Both the position numbers and the translations under genes were made by a program. From Pleomorphomonas sp. T1.2MG-36 (GTDB taxonomy: Bacteria; Pseudomonadota; Alphaproteobacteria; Rhizobiales; Pleomorphomonadaceae), in the NCBI RefSeq assembly GCF_950100655.1, contig NZ_CATNLY010000052.1, positions 62,001-126,000 on the forward strand: a DNA stretch of 64,000 nt, in the 5' to 3' direction. The notes beneath the pieces are model-generated. The model searched no databases and was not told where the DNA came from. It saw only the letters and a program-made list of their open reading frames with translations. Below are positions 18,455 to 27,675 of this stretch, in pieces. Every line of letters begins with the position of its first letter. The first letter of the stretch is position 1.

Positions 18455-19927
18455 ATGGGATACGAATCGCCGATCTTTGATCAGAAGGAGTCCGGGGCTT
18501 TTTTCACCCCAATTGACGTTGCGCAGGCGCTCGTCCGTTGGGCGGTGCATAATCCGTCGGATAGATTGCTCGACCCGTCATGTGGTAGCGGGCATTTTCT
18601 GGCCGCTCATCGCAATTCCGTTGGCATAGAGCAAAACCCTCTGTCCGCACAGACAGCGATGACGGTGGCGCCATGGTCTCTGGTGCACGAAGGCGATTTC
18701 TTTGCCTGGGCATCCGAGACACAGGAACGATTTGAGTGCGCCGCCGGAAATCCACCGTTTATTCGATATCAGAGTTTTTCCGGGATCCTCCGCAACCGTG
18801 CCCTCAAGCTTTGTGCGGAGCATGGGGTCAACTTCTCCGGACTCTCGTCTTCCTGGGCGCCTTTTTTGGTCGCGACTGCCAGCTTGTTGAAGCAAGGCGG
18901 CCGCATGGCTTTCGTCGTCCCCGCAGAGATAGGACACGCCCCTTATGCCGCGCCCTTGCTTGAATATCTGGTTGCCTCATTTTCCACGGTGCACATCGTA
19001 GCGATCCGGAGCAAGCTTTTCCCAACTCTGTCGGAAGATTGCTGGCTCCTTTATGCCGATGGCCATGGTGGCGTGTCCGATCGGATTGGCATTTCCATTT
19101 GTGATCGGTTTGCACCTTCAAAGGAAAGGCCCGTTCCTGATTTCTTCGTTGATGTAGTTGAATGGCGAAGCGTTTGGGGAAGGCGACTTCGCCCATACTT
19201 GATCTCTGCAGAGGCACGCAGATTGTATTCAGAGGCTGCAGGGAGCCAGCAGGCAAAGCGTCTTGGCGATTTTGCTCAGGTCGGAATAGGCTACGTAAGC
19301 GGAGACAACGAGTTCTTCCATCTTCGCCCGTCGGAAGTGAGCCGGTTGGGAATCTCCCAGGAGTTTCTGCATCCCAGCCTGCGCAACGGGCGGGCTATGC
19401 CAAGCGCAAAGCTTACGCCGGAGACGGTGGAAAACTGGACAAAGCAAGACCAGAAAATTTTTCTTCTGCGTTTGCAACGGGGGCAGCAGCTTCCAGGAAA
19501 CGTTCGACGCTACCTCGATAGTAGTGCCGGCCGTGAGGCCAGCCGTGGCTACAAGTGCCGGAATCGCTCTCCTTGGTATGTAGTTCCCGATGTGCAAGTG
19601 CCCGACTATTTTCTTAGCTACATGTCGGGGAGGGCAGCTAACCTTGTCCGAAATTTGGCCGGCGTGACATGCACAAACAGCGTTCACTCAGTCAGGTTGC
19701 ACGATAGGGCACTCGCTAAAAGGCTGCTTCCACTTTGGTCGAGCCCATTTGTGAAGTTGAGTTGCGAGCTTGAGGGGCACGCGCTTGGTGGTGGTATGCT
19801 GAAACTGGAGCCGCGCGAGGCCAAACGGATTCTGTTTCCGTCATCGGAGATCGCCAATAGCCTGAGTTCAGAGATACTGGAAGAGGCGACGAGGACGCTT
19901 CAACGCTGGAGGCATTATGCCGGGTAG
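18455..19927 (+). CDS. N6-adenine DNA methyltransferase (type II/IIG-like)
   Basis: A 490-residue S-adenosylmethionine-dependent methyltransferase. The AdoMet motif DPSCGSGHFL is at residues 40-49 and the catalytic NPPF at 99-102 (GNPPFIRYQ), typical of gamma-class N6-adenine enzymes such as TaqI/Eco57I-like proteins. The N-terminal KESGAFFTPIDVA is the usual lead-in. The rest (about 230-490) is a likely target-recognition region without a nuclease motif. It overlaps the downstream endonuclease gene by 11 bases, so the two form a modification/restriction pair. Composition is less GC-rich than neighbours, which suggests horizontal transfer. Confidence 0.88.
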   Translation: MGYESPIFDQKESGAFFTPIDVAQALVRWAVHNPSDRLLDPSCGSGHFLAAHRNSVGIEQNPLSAQTAMTVAPWSLVHEGDFFAWASETQERFECAAGNPPFIRYQSFSGILRNRALKLCAEHGVNFSGLSSSWAPFLVATASLLKQGGRMAFVVPAEIGHAPYAAPLLEYLVASFSTVHIVAIRSKLFPTLSEDCWLLYADGHGGVSDRIGISICDRFAPSKERPVPDFFVDVVEWRSVWGRRLRPYLISAEARRLYSEAAGSQQAKRLGDFAQVGIGYVSGDNEFFHLRPSEVSRLGISQEFLHPSLRNGRAMPSAKLTPETVENWTKQDQKIFLLRLQRGQQLPGNVRRYLDSSAGREASRGYKCRNRSPWYVVPDVQVPDYFLSYMSGRAANLVRNLAGVTCTNSVHSVRLHDRALAKRLLPLWSSPFVKLSCELEGHALGGGMLKLEPREAKRILFPSSEIANSLSSEILEEATRTLQRWRHYAG

Positions 19928-20834
19928 GTCGGACATCAAGGTATGCCAGTGGACTAGCCAAGCTGAAGCGTTGGCGGCATTTGCTCAATTCGCCGGGAAG
20001 ACACAAAGCGCGAGTCATATCAAACCGCTGCACTGGTACGTTGCATGCCGTCTCGTGCTTGAGGGCGGTTTCGACCCTGACGATGTCACCCCAAGGCCGC
20101 CATTCCGGTGCGAAAGGAGGCCAGGGCGCGCGCCGGTGCTGCATTATGCGCCCGAGTTGGCTGGCGGCGGTGAAAGAACTGTCTTGGGTGGTCTGAAAAC
20201 AAAGAACGTTGATGTCGTGGTCACTCGGAATGGTATCGGCCCCGTGCTCGCAGTCTCGTGTAAGGGGGTAACCGGAGCATTTCGTAACCTGACAAATCGA
20301 ATGGAAGAGACGATTGGTGAGTGTACCAACCTGCACATCACCTATCCGGCTCTTGTGCTTGGATATCTCGTTCTTCTTCGCGCAAATCAGATGGCCGAGC
20401 AGGTGCTTGATGATGCAGCGACGATCGCCGAAAGTTCAGAAATTCTACCTGAGACAAAGATTCTAGGTGCAAACGACATTGCGATTGCGGAGGGCGGAGA
20501 CCCAGTTGCAGGCATAGTCCGTTTCCATAATGCTCTCAGGGAGATGGCCGGTCGCCGCGGAATCCGAAATGATGTCAGTCGTTACGAGGCAATTGGTTTC
20601 GGTCTGGTGGAAATGCAGGGGGTGAACAAGAACGGTCTCTTGAACAGCTTTCCGTTGCCCGACAGCCCGCTCAACCTAGGCGGCTTTTTCAACACTCTCT
20701 ATGCCCGTTACGATGAGCGCTTTGTCGTAAGTGCGCCCGATCTCTCTTCCGTTACTCGGCGTCTAGAGTGGGATGCAGAGTCGCCGGCCCTCAAGCTTCC
20801 CGCCCTGGATTTCCCGACTAGGCAATCTAACTAG
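19917..20834 (+). CDS. Restriction endonuclease, partner of the methyltransferase
   Basis: A 305-residue protein that probably cuts unmethylated sites protected by the upstream enzyme. A PD-(D/E)XK-like core is visible: KNVDVVV (D99), then PVLAVSCKG, in which S114-C-K116 occupies the usual E-x-K place. It is followed by a long conserved-looking helix FRNLTNRMEETIGECTNLH, whose glutamates may supply the missing acidic ligand. It starts at ATG 19917 inside the methyltransferase 3' end. The stop codon lies within a long hairpin. Recognition sequence unknown. The endonuclease role is inferred from the pairing and core motif. Confidence 0.75.
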   Translation: MPGRSDIKVCQWTSQAEALAAFAQFAGKTQSASHIKPLHWYVACRLVLEGGFDPDDVTPRPPFRCERRPGRAPVLHYAPELAGGGERTVLGGLKTKNVDVVVTRNGIGPVLAVSCKGVTGAFRNLTNRMEETIGECTNLHITYPALVLGYLVLLRANQMAEQVLDDAATIAESSEILPETKILGANDIAIAEGGDPVAGIVRFHNALREMAGRRGIRNDVSRYEAIGFGLVEMQGVNKNGLLNSFPLPDSPLNLGGFFNTLYARYDERFVVSAPDLSSVTRRLEWDAESPALKLPALDFPTRQSN

Positions 20835-20851
20835 TTGGGAAATCCAGGGCG
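20801..20851. terminator. 15-bp inverted repeat at the end of the restriction locus
   Basis: cgccctggatttccc (20801-20815) is exactly complementary to gggaaatccagggcg (20837-20851), with an inner actag/ctagt pair. The left arm lies inside the last codons of the endonuclease gene and the stop codon is in the loop. It probably terminates transcription from both sides, since the GNAT gene ends just beyond. It may also mark the edge of the acquired segment. Confidence 0.65.
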
Positions 20852-20875
20852 GGTTCAAATGCCCACTGCACCCGA

Positions 20876-21343
20876 CTACTCAGTCTCGCAGCGCCATGTG
20901 ACGAGCCGGCCGTCTTCATCGTCCCAGCGCGTGCCGGTGCGGACGAAGCCGGCGCATTCGAGGACGCGCTGCGAGGCGATGTTGTCGGGGCTGGTGTCGG
21001 CGGTGATGGCGCGGACGGCGGGGGTGGCCTTTGCCCAGCGCACGATGTCGCGGATGGCCGCGCCGGCATGGCCCCGTTGCTGACGGCTCGGCGCGATGCC
21101 GTAGCCGATGTCGACCACGCCATCCTTTGGCGGGCGGGTGACGGAGCACAGCCCCACCAGTTCGCCGTCGCTGACGATCAGCCAGGACGCTGGCGAGAAG
21201 GTTTGACGCACCTCGGCCGCCACGTCGTCCAGTATGTCCAGGATATCGGAAGAGGCGATCGGCGTGTCGGCGAACCGAAGATCCCTCGGCGCGCGACCCT
21301 CGATGAGGGCCGCGTAGTCCTGTTCGGTGGTTGCGAGAATCAT
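20876..21343 (-). CDS. GNAT family N-acetyltransferase
   Basis: A 155-residue acetyltransferase with a GNAT fold: WLIVSDGELVGLCSV (strands 2-3), VDIGYGIAPSRQQRGHAGAA (strand 4 and the pyrophosphate-binding loop, a variant of Q/RxxGxG/A near residue 87), and ASQRVLECAGFVRTG (helix 4 and strand 6). It transfers acetyl from acetyl-CoA to an unknown amine. It is the last gene of a three-gene minus-strand run after the HWE kinase and a 54-codon gene, with only seven bases separating it from the latter. Confidence 0.85.
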   Translation of the reverse strand: MILATTEQDYAALIEGRAPRDLRFADTPIASSDILDILDDVAAEVRQTFSPASWLIVSDGELVGLCSVTRPPKDGVVDIGYGIAPSRQQRGHAGAAIRDIVRWAKATPAVRAITADTSPDNIASQRVLECAGFVRTGTRWDDEDGRLVTWRCETE

Positions 21344-21350
21344 CGTCGCC

Positions 21351-21515
21351 TCATGGCTTCGGCGCCGAGCCGCTTGGCGTCGGGGCGGGCGTGCGACACG
21401 TTTCGTCGAAGGTCTTCATCGTTGCCCTGTCGACGGTTCCCGCCGCGTACATGCCCCGGACCGCGTCGTGGATGGCCGCGAAGGCCTCGCTCTTGAACGC
21501 TCGCTTCGCCGTCAT
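21351..21515 (-). CDS. Truncated HigA/XRE-antitoxin-like small protein
   Basis: A 54-residue frame beginning MTAKRAFKSEAFAAIHDAV and continuing GMYAAGTVDRATMKTFDETC. This is the N-terminal segment found in many RelE/HigB-partner XRE antitoxins, where a DNA-binding domain normally follows. Here the sequence ends soon after (RTPAPTPSGSAPKP, stop), so the helix-turn-helix is missing. It is tightly packed between the kinase (12 bases upstream) and the GNAT gene (seven bases downstream). It may be a remnant kept for coupling or a short functional protein. The start has a weak GGGATTGC upstream. Confidence 0.55.
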   Translation of the reverse strand: MTAKRAFKSEAFAAIHDAVRGMYAAGTVDRATMKTFDETCRTPAPTPSGSAPKP

Positions 21516-21527
21516 TGCAATCCCTTT

Positions 21528-23414
21528 TCAGCCCGCCACCCCGTCGTCCTCGACGATGGCCTTGGCGGAGAACACGAACTGGCAGCGCACGCCGTCGGGG
21601 GCGGCGGTCCAGTCGGCGCGGCCCATGGTGTCGTGGGCGAGGCTGTTGCGGATCAGCATCGAGCCGAAGCCCTTGCTGGTGCCGACCTCCACCGGCGGGC
21701 CGCCGGCCTCGCGCCAGTCGAGCTTCACCCGCGCGCCTTCGCCCTCGGGGCAGGGCGTCAGCGTCCAGCCGATGTGGACCTTGCCGTCGGGCGTCGACAG
21801 TGCGCCGTATTTCATGGCGTTGGTGATCAGCTCGTGCAGGGCCAGCGCCAGGCCGAGGCCGGTGCGCGGCGCCAGCTCGGCGTCGCCGTCGGCATCGATG
21901 ACGATGCGGTCGTCGAGCTGGTAGGTCACGGTGAAGGTGTCGCGGACGATGGCGCCGAGGCGGCTGTCGCCGGGGCCGGCCAGGATGCGGATCTGCGCCT
22001 TGTTGAGGGCGGCGATGCGGTCGCCGAGGCTCTGGCGGGCGGCCTCGATCGACGGCGCCCGGCGCAGCGTGTTCTCGGTGATGATCTGGATGATGGTCAG
22101 GATGTTCTTGACGCGGTGGGCGCTCTCGCGCGCCACCATGTCGAGCCGCTCCTCGATCTGCTTCCTCTGCGTCAGGTCCTGCACGGCGCCGAGCACGCGC
22201 TCGGGCCGGCCCCGGGCGTCGCGCACGACGGTGCCGCGCGCGCCGATCCAGGTGATCTGGCCGTCGATCAGCAGGCGCATCTCGCCAGGCATCTCCACGT
22301 CGGCGCCACCCGCGCTTTCGGCCGCGAGGCGGACCAGGCGGGAGGCGTCCTCGGGGTGGATGCGGTTCAACACCTCGACGATGGGCACGTCCTCCATCGT
22401 TTCCGGCAGCCGCAACAGGTCGTGGAACAGGCGCGAGCCGCGCACGGTGCGGCGCCGGAAATCCCAGTCGTAGGTGCCGAAGCCGCCGCCTTCCTGGGAC
22501 AGGCGCAACAGCTCGGTCTGCCGTTCGAGGTCGCGCTGGGCGCGCCAGCGCTCCGTCACGTCGTGGCCCTGGACGAAGATGCCGGTCATCTCGCCCTGGG
22601 CGTCGCGGATCGGCTGGTAGACGAAGTCGACGTGCCGGAGTTCGGGCAGCGCCACGCCGCTCCAGCGCAGGAACACCGGCATGTTCTGGCCCGAGTAGGG
22701 CACGCCGGTGCGCCAGACCTCGTCGAGAATGTCGGTGAAGCCCTGGCCGACCACCTCCGGCAGCGCCTCGGCGACGCTGAGGCCGACGAGGTTGCCGCGC
22801 CCGACCAGCCGGCGATAGGCGTCGTTGGCCAGCTGGAAGACGTGGGTCGGCCCGGTCAGCACGGCGATGAAGCCGGGCGCCTGCTCGAACAGCTCGCGCA
22901 GCAGGGCGATCTCGCCGAACAGCTTGTCGCTGGCCGTCTGCACCGCCTGCGCCCGCGCCAGCACGCCGGATTCGGCCATGTTGGCCCGCGCGTCGCGCTC
23001 GCGCAGCTCCTGAAGCTCGGTGACGTCCTCGGTGTGCTGGAGGATGTAGGCGAGTTCGCCGCTCCGGTTCTTGAGCGGCGTATGGGTGGCGCTCCAGAAG
23101 CGGAGCGAGGGTGGATCGCCGGGGCGCGAGGTGTCGTAGGGAACCAGCGCCACGTGGTCGGGCTGGTTGGTCTCCAGCACCCGGTTGAACGACGCCGTGA
23201 GGATCCGGTATCCGTCGGAGTTGGGATCGGCCGGGAAGGCTTCGAACAGACCCCGGCCGATGATCTCGTCGCGATTTTCTCGCCCGACGGCTTCGAGATA
23301 GGCGTCGTTGCAACCGGCGATCACCAGATCCCGAGTAAAAATGACATAGGCGTTCGCCGAGGCATTGAATAGGTCTCGAAGATCAAGATCGTCGGCCGCC
23401 AGTTTGCTGAACAT
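21528..23414 (-). CDS. HWE-family sensor histidine kinase with PAS domains
   Basis: A 628-residue cytoplasmic kinase with no membrane helices. Three PAS-like domains occupy about residues 10-135, 165-285 and 300-420 (each ending in a DVTE/DLTQ-type motif). The HWE kinase core follows: phospho-acceptor ESAHRVKNILTI near residue 430, N-box LHELITNAMKYGALS near 525, then the WREAGGPPV block with the conserved tryptophan and glutamate, and GFGSMLIRN. PAS domains of this arrangement often bind flavin or haem, but the LOV cysteine motif NCRFLQ is not present. The cognate regulator is not encoded nearby. Confidence 0.9.
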   Translation of the reverse strand: MFSKLAADDLDLRDLFNASANAYVIFTRDLVIAGCNDAYLEAVGRENRDEIIGRGLFEAFPADPNSDGYRILTASFNRVLETNQPDHVALVPYDTSRPGDPPSLRFWSATHTPLKNRSGELAYILQHTEDVTELQELRERDARANMAESGVLARAQAVQTASDKLFGEIALLRELFEQAPGFIAVLTGPTHVFQLANDAYRRLVGRGNLVGLSVAEALPEVVGQGFTDILDEVWRTGVPYSGQNMPVFLRWSGVALPELRHVDFVYQPIRDAQGEMTGIFVQGHDVTERWRAQRDLERQTELLRLSQEGGGFGTYDWDFRRRTVRGSRLFHDLLRLPETMEDVPIVEVLNRIHPEDASRLVRLAAESAGGADVEMPGEMRLLIDGQITWIGARGTVVRDARGRPERVLGAVQDLTQRKQIEERLDMVARESAHRVKNILTIIQIITENTLRRAPSIEAARQSLGDRIAALNKAQIRILAGPGDSRLGAIVRDTFTVTYQLDDRIVIDADGDAELAPRTGLGLALALHELITNAMKYGALSTPDGKVHIGWTLTPCPEGEGARVKLDWREAGGPPVEVGTSKGFGSMLIRNSLAHDTMGRADWTAAPDGVRCQFVFSAKAIVEDDGVAG

Positions 23415-23735
23415 CTTCGTCCCGCCGCATCACCGTGACGAAGAATGACAAAAATAACCTTGACTTTCAATGACAAAAGCAAGGTCGGAAGAGGGGGAGG
23501 GGCGCCACGAAATTCTTCAGTAACAGCGGCCCGCGAGGCGCTCCGCCGAAGTGGCCGCGTCGGCCGGCCGAGGTATGGTACGGCTCCGTACGGGCATAGT
23601 CGCCGCAAGCGGCGGCTGCAAAGTGGGTGTTGCATCGCCCTTATCTTCGTGGGCGGCGTCGATATGCCGATGCATACTTTCTGGAACGATTCCGAGATGA
23701 GGGTTTTCCCTCATGGAGCGATCTTTTGCTGATGG
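23415..23735. other. Intergenic region upstream of the HWE kinase
   Basis: About 320 bases without a supportable gene. It contains a small inverted repeat atgaggg/ccctcat (near 23697-23714) and a gtacgg/ccgtac pair near 23578-23590, which could be regulatory sites for the divergently read kinase gene. Confidence 0.4.
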
Positions 23736-23761
23736 GCCGGCCCCCTCTATGGGGCCGGCCG
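23736..23761. terminator. Strong GC hairpin after the hydrolase gene
   Basis: ggccggcccc (23736-23745) pairs exactly with ggggccggcc (23752-23761) over a six-base loop. It lies just beyond the stop of the minus-strand hydrolase gene and probably ends its transcript. Confidence 0.65.
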
Positions 23762-23777
23762 GTTCATGCGCCTTGCA

Positions 23778-24599
23778 TCAGCCGCGGATGAAGGCGAGCA
23801 CGTCGGCGTTGAAGCGGTCGGCGTGCGTCTCGGCAAGGCCGTGCGGGGCGCCGGCATAGACCTTCAGCGTCGAGCCGGCGACCAGTTCGGCGGCGCGGGT
23901 GGCGGAGGCCTTGATCGGCACGATCTGGTCGTCGTCGCCGTGGACGATCAGCGTCGGCCGGTCGATGGCCTTGAGGTCGTCGGTGTAGTCGACCTCCGAG
24001 AACTCGTGGACGCAGTCGTACTGGCCCTTGATGCCGCCTTGCAGGCCGATGCGGCGGAAGTTCTGCCGAAGGCCGTCGTTGACCGCCACGCCATCGCGGT
24101 TGAAGCCGTAGAAGGGGATGGTCAGGTCGTAGAAGAACTGCGAGCGGTTTTTGGCCGTGCCCTCGCGGATGCCGTCGAAGGCTTCGAGCGGCGTGCCGTC
24201 CGGGTTGGCCGGCGTCTTCAGCATCAGCGGCGGCACGGCGCCGACCAGCACCACCTTGGCGACGCGGGCGGTGCCGTGGCGGCCGACGTAGTGGGCGACC
24301 TCGCCGCCGCCGGTGGAATGGCCGACGAGCACGACATCCTTGAGGTCGAGCGCCTCGATCAGTTCGGCGAGGTCGTCGGCGTAGCGGTCCATGTCGTTGC
24401 CGGTCCAGGTCTGGTCGGAACGGCCGTGGCTGCGCCGGTCGTGGGCGATGACGCGGAAGCCGTTCTGGCCGAAGAAAAGCATCTGCTGGTCCCAGGCATC
24501 CGACGACAGCGGCCAGCCGTGGGAGAAGACGATGGGCTGGCCGGCGCCCCAATCCTTGTAGAACAGGGTGGTGCCGTCGGTGGTGGTGAAATGGCTCAT
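23778..24599 (-). CDS. Alpha/beta hydrolase (non-haem chloroperoxidase/esterase type)
   Basis: A 273-residue serine hydrolase. The nucleophile elbow GHSTGGG lies near residue 95, the oxyanion/HG motif [11 protein letters not shown] near 28, the acid at HGDDDQIVP near 222 and the histidine in APHGLAET near 252. This is the pattern of the cofactor-free haloperoxidase/perhydrolase group. ATG 24599 has AAAGGACG upstream. It is divergent from an OhrR-like MarR gene with several palindromes between them, suggesting organic-peroxide or redox-responsive control. The natural substrate is unknown. Confidence 0.88.
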   Translation of the reverse strand: MSHFTTTDGTTLFYKDWGAGQPIVFSHGWPLSSDAWDQQMLFFGQNGFRVIAHDRRSHGRSDQTWTGNDMDRYADDLAELIEALDLKDVVLVGHSTGGGEVAHYVGRHGTARVAKVVLVGAVPPLMLKTPANPDGTPLEAFDGIREGTAKNRSQFFYDLTIPFYGFNRDGVAVNDGLRQNFRRIGLQGGIKGQYDCVHEFSEVDYTDDLKAIDRPTLIVHGDDDQIVPIKASATRAAELVAGSTLKVYAGAPHGLAETHADRFNADVLAFIRG

Positions 24600-24624
24600 G
24601 ACAACGTCCTTTCGGTGATATTGA

Positions 24625-24715
24625 ATTGCGCACAATTTGTTTGTACGCGATTTGTATGACGGAGCGAAAGGCAACTGTCAATCGCTTGCCGACAAATCGT
24701 GTGCGAATTATTTGT
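24625..24715. promoter_or_regulatory. Operator-like palindromes between hydrolase and MarR genes
   Basis: AT-rich inverted repeats in an otherwise GC-rich context: attgcgcacaat (24625-24636) and acaaat...atttgt (24692-24697 with 24710-24715), plus repeated gatttgt. These resemble OhrR/MarR boxes and sit in the divergent promoter region, so both genes may be controlled by the MarR protein. Confidence 0.55.
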
Positions 24716-24840
24716 GACGCAAGCGGCAGCGCCTGCCCGAGCTCCGGCCGGGGCAGGCCGTCCGCAGTTACACTGAACCCAAATAGATAGAGCGGGGCGG
24801 GCGATGCTGCTATCGCTCGTCGCGAGTTGGAGAACCGCCG

Positions 24841-25293
24841 ATGACCGCCGATTCCGATCCTGCCGAACCGCCGCGTATCGACGATCTCCTGTGCTTTTCG
24901 GTCTATTCGGCCGGCCTTGCCTTCAACCAGCTCTATCGGCCGCTCCTCGAGGAGATCGGCCTCACCTATCCGCAGTTCCTGGTGATGGTGGCGCTGTGGC
25001 AGCGCGAAGGGGGCACGGTGAAGGACCTCGGCGATGCGCTCACCCTCGATTCCAGCACGCTGACGCCCCTGCTCAAGCGCCTGGAGGCGGCGGGGCTGAT
25101 CTCGCGCACCCGCAACCCGAGGGACGAGCGGCAGGTGCTGCTGACCGTCACCGAGGCGGGCAACGGCCTGCGCGAGCAGGCGGCCAGGGTGTCCTGCGCC
25201 ATCGTCGAGGCCGTCGGCCTCAGCGCCGAGGCGACCAGGGCGCTGAGGGCCGGGCTCGACGGCATCCGCGACAAGATCCACGGCCGCCAATGA
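24841..25293 (+). CDS. MarR/OhrR-like transcriptional regulator
   Basis: A 150-residue winged-helix regulator. The start of helix 1, [20 protein letters not shown], places a cysteine at residue 18, the position of the peroxide-sensing cysteine of OhrR. The winged helix-turn-helix covers [20 protein letters not shown] and the wing [14 protein letters not shown]. In this family oxidation of the cysteine releases the operator. The adjacent hydrolase, rather than an Ohr peroxidase, is the likely target. ATG 24841 follows a GGAGAACCG site. A hairpin (25298-25319) closes the gene. Confidence 0.85.
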   Translation: MTADSDPAEPPRIDDLLCFSVYSAGLAFNQLYRPLLEEIGLTYPQFLVMVALWQREGGTVKDLGDALTLDSSTLTPLLKRLEAAGLISRTRNPRDERQVLLTVTEAGNGLREQAARVSCAIVEAVGLSAEATRALRAGLDGIRDKIHGRQ

Positions 25294-25297
25294 AAAC

Positions 25298-25319
25298 GGG
25301 CGCCGGATGAGCGGCGCCC
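25298..25319 (+). terminator. Intrinsic-type hairpin after the MarR gene
   Basis: gggcgcc (25298-25304) pairs with ggcgccc (25313-25319) over eight bases, starting five bases after the stop codon. Confidence 0.6.
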
Positions 25320-25344
25320 GCATGTCTTTCGGTGGTGCGGCCTT

Positions 25345-25377
25345 ATGCCAGGATGCATTGAAAATGGATCCTGGCAT
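25345..25377. repeat. Hairpin 1 of a tandem pair
   Basis: atgccaggat (25345-25354) is exactly complementary to atcctggcat (25368-25377). It lies in the convergent space between the MarR gene and the second chemoreceptor gene. Confidence 0.6.
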
Positions 25378-25382
25378 TCCGC

Positions 25383-25425
25383 TTGCCGATTTCTCATGCC
25401 ACTGATGCAAATGAGAAATCGGCAA
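25383..25425 (-). terminator. Hairpin 2, 15-bp perfect stem
   Basis: ttgccgatttctcat (25383-25397) is exactly complementary to atgagaaatcggcaa (25411-25425), with a 13-base loop. It follows the chemoreceptor gene's stop on the minus strand by about 45 bases and may be a terminator or an unrecognised palindromic element. Confidence 0.55.
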
Positions 25426-25468
25426 TGACCTCAATGAGCGGATGCGTCAGCATCCTCGCGGGTTGGTG

Positions 25469-27163
25469 TTAGGCCGCGTTGAGGCTCTTCACGAAGTCGC
25501 CGACTTCCTTCTGAAGCGAGGCGGACTGTTCGTTCAGACGGTCGGACAGCGTCATCAGCTGCGTCGAGGCGGCGCCGGTCATTTCGGCGGCGGTGCTGAC
25601 GCCGGAGATGTTGGCGGTGACGTCGGTGGTGCCGGCCGCCGCCCGCTGGGTGTTGCGGGCGATCTCGCTGGAGGCGGCGCCCTGTTCCTCGACGGCGCTG
25701 GCGATGGCGGCCGAGGAGTCCTGGATGTTGCCCACCGTCCTGACGATGCGGGAGATGGCATCGACCGTGCCGCCGGTGGCCGACTGGATCTCGTTGATCT
25801 TGCGGCCGATCTGGTCGGTGGCCTTGGCGGTCTGGTCGGCCAGCTGCTTGACCTCGGCGGCGACCACCGCGAAGCCCTTGCCGGCCTCGCCGGCCCGCGC
25901 CGCCTCGATGGTGGCGTTGAGCGCCAGGAGGTTGGTCTGGGCGGCGATGTTGGAGATCAGCGTCACCACCTCGCCGATCTGCTGGGCGGCCAGCGACAGC
26001 GCCTGGACGTTCTGCGAGCTGGTCTCGGCCTCCTTCGCCGCCTCGCGGGCGATGGTGGAGGAGTGGGTGATCTGCTCGGAGATCTCCCGGATCGAGGCCG
26101 ACAGTTCCTCGGCGCCGGCGGCGACCGTCTGCACGTTGGTGGCCGCTTCCTCGGCGGCGCCGGTGACGGCCTGAGCCTGACGGGCGGTTTCCTCGGCGGT
26201 GGCGGAGAGGTTGCGGGCGGCGTCGGCCACTTCGGTCGACGAGGCGCCGAAACCGGTGGCGAGTTCCTGCATGCGGCCGACGAAGCGCTCGGCCCTGTCG
26301 GACCGTTTGCGCATGGCGACGTCCTCGGCGGCCTTGGCCGCCTCCTGCGCCTTGCGGGCCGTCTCGGCGTCGATCAGGCTGAGGCGGAAGGATTCCAGGC
26401 CACCGGCCAGTTCGCCGACCTCGTCCTTGCGGCCGATGCCGTTGACGGAGATGTCGTAGTGGCCCGACTGCATCGTCTTCATGGCCTCGACCAGCTTGGC
26501 GATCGGCCGGGTCACGCCGGAGCTGAGCAGCAGGATGGCAAGGCCGACCACCACCACCACCATCAGGGCGATGATGCCGAGCGTCATCCACATTGACGTC
26601 CAGGAAGCGTCGGTGTTGGCGTCGCTGATCTGCTGCGTTTCGCCGATCAGCACGCCGTTGAGGGCGACCGACTTCTTCTGCATGGCGATGAGCTGCGGGT
26701 GGCAGTCGCTCTGGAGCAGCGCCAGCGCCTTGGTGATGGCGCTTGGGTCGGTCGACTGCGACAGCTTGATCACGTCGTTGCAGACGCCGGAGACCAGTTG
26801 GTGGATGCCGGTGGTGATGTCGTCGAGCTCGGCCTTCCGCTCGGGCACGGCGGTCTTGGTCAGCTCTATGTTCTTGTCGAAGTCGCCCAGCGCCGTCTCA
26901 CGTGCGGCGGTGGCGGCGCGGATGCCATCTTCGGTTGTCGCGGCGGCGATCCAGTAGAGGCTGGTGCTGAGGTCCGAGACTCCCCGGTTGGCGCGCGAGA
27001 AGTAGACGCTGCCGGCCGAGCGTCCGTTCAACAGCTGGCTGTAGCTGTTGTCGATGGTGATCATCTGGTAGGCGGCATAGCCGCCGCCGAACAGCGCGCC
27101 GACCCCGAGAAATACTAGCAGCATAGACACTTTTGCCAGTATCGACAAATTTGCGTAAGACAA
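25469..27163 (-). CDS. Methyl-accepting chemotaxis protein, paralog A
   Basis: A 564-residue chemoreceptor. It begins [19 protein letters not shown], forming the first membrane helix. A ~150-residue periplasmic helical sensor contains two cysteines (GVCNDVI and QSDCHPQL) that could form a disulfide. The second helix ([17 protein letters not shown]) is near 190, followed by HAMP and the intact tip [20 protein letters not shown] and [20 protein letters not shown]. It is clearly paralogous to the receptor at 61308-63005. TTG 27163 is chosen because GGAGGG lies upstream and the paralog starts at the same residue. No pentapeptide tether. Confidence 0.9.
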   Translation of the reverse strand: MSYANLSILAKVSMLLVFLGVGALFGGGYAAYQMITIDNSYSQLLNGRSAGSVYFSRANRGVSDLSTSLYWIAAATTEDGIRAATAARETALGDFDKNIELTKTAVPERKAELDDITTGIHQLVSGVCNDVIKLSQSTDPSAITKALALLQSDCHPQLIAMQKKSVALNGVLIGETQQISDANTDASWTSMWMTLGIIALMVVVVVGLAILLLSSGVTRPIAKLVEAMKTMQSGHYDISVNGIGRKDEVGELAGGLESFRLSLIDAETARKAQEAAKAAEDVAMRKRSDRAERFVGRMQELATGFGASSTEVADAARNLSATAEETARQAQAVTGAAEEAATNVQTVAAGAEELSASIREISEQITHSSTIAREAAKEAETSSQNVQALSLAAQQIGEVVTLISNIAAQTNLLALNATIEAARAGEAGKGFAVVAAEVKQLADQTAKATDQIGRKINEIQSATGGTVDAISRIVRTVGNIQDSSAAIASAVEEQGAASSEIARNTQRAAAGTTDVTANISGVSTAAEMTGAASTQLMTLSDRLNEQSASLQKEVGDFVKSLNAA

Positions 27164-27675
27164 AGTACCACCCTCCAAAGTTCAGTCTGCACTTTTTGGT
27201 GGCAGGCCGGTCCGGATAACAAACCTTCGGAAATTACGGTTAATAAAGGTCTAAGGTTCGGACTAAATTTATCGTTATTTTTACCAGCGATACGCTGTTT
27301 GGCTAATAGTTATTTGTAGCTCGCCGGCCCAAGCCGGCGTGCCTGAAGTATTGGTGGGGTCAATGCGTTGAGCTTGTTCCGGTGGTTTCGCCCGGTGCCT
27401 CGTCCAGGATTTCCGCGCTTTTCCGCGTGGCCATCCGTCCTCGGCCGGGGGTGGACGACGCGGCGGCGCCCGGCAACGCGCTTTTTCAATAAAGCGAAAT
27501 CTGCGCGCCAGCCGCAGCTGAAAAATGCCCGATCGACCAATGGTCAAAAGTGGCAGTACTTGTCGAATCAGACAATTTGTCTTTCTTTCAAAAGAGGAAT
27601 CAAAGCCATACGCGGCTTTTTTAGAATTCTTGTCGCTTTGTGATCCGAGTTCAGACACCGGGGGCGGTCTGAAAC
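27164..27675. other. Long promoter-side spacer between divergent signalling genes
   Basis: About 510 bases between the chemoreceptor and the PAS-GGDEF-EAL gene. The composition is patchy: an AT-rich stretch near 27220-27310 and again near 27560-27640. A hairpin cgccggc/gccggcg lies near 27325-27342. No frame here has a plausible start and protein-like composition. Confidence 0.45.

Noticed and set aside
21327..23372. Long plus-strand frame opposite the HWE kinase
   Set aside because: Antisense shadow. The minus strand has complete PAS and HWE motifs in one frame.
27310..27658. Minus-strand frame upstream of the PAS-GGDEF-EAL gene
   Set aside because: Low-complexity, arginine/proline-rich, lies in the promoter region and has no homology-like pattern.
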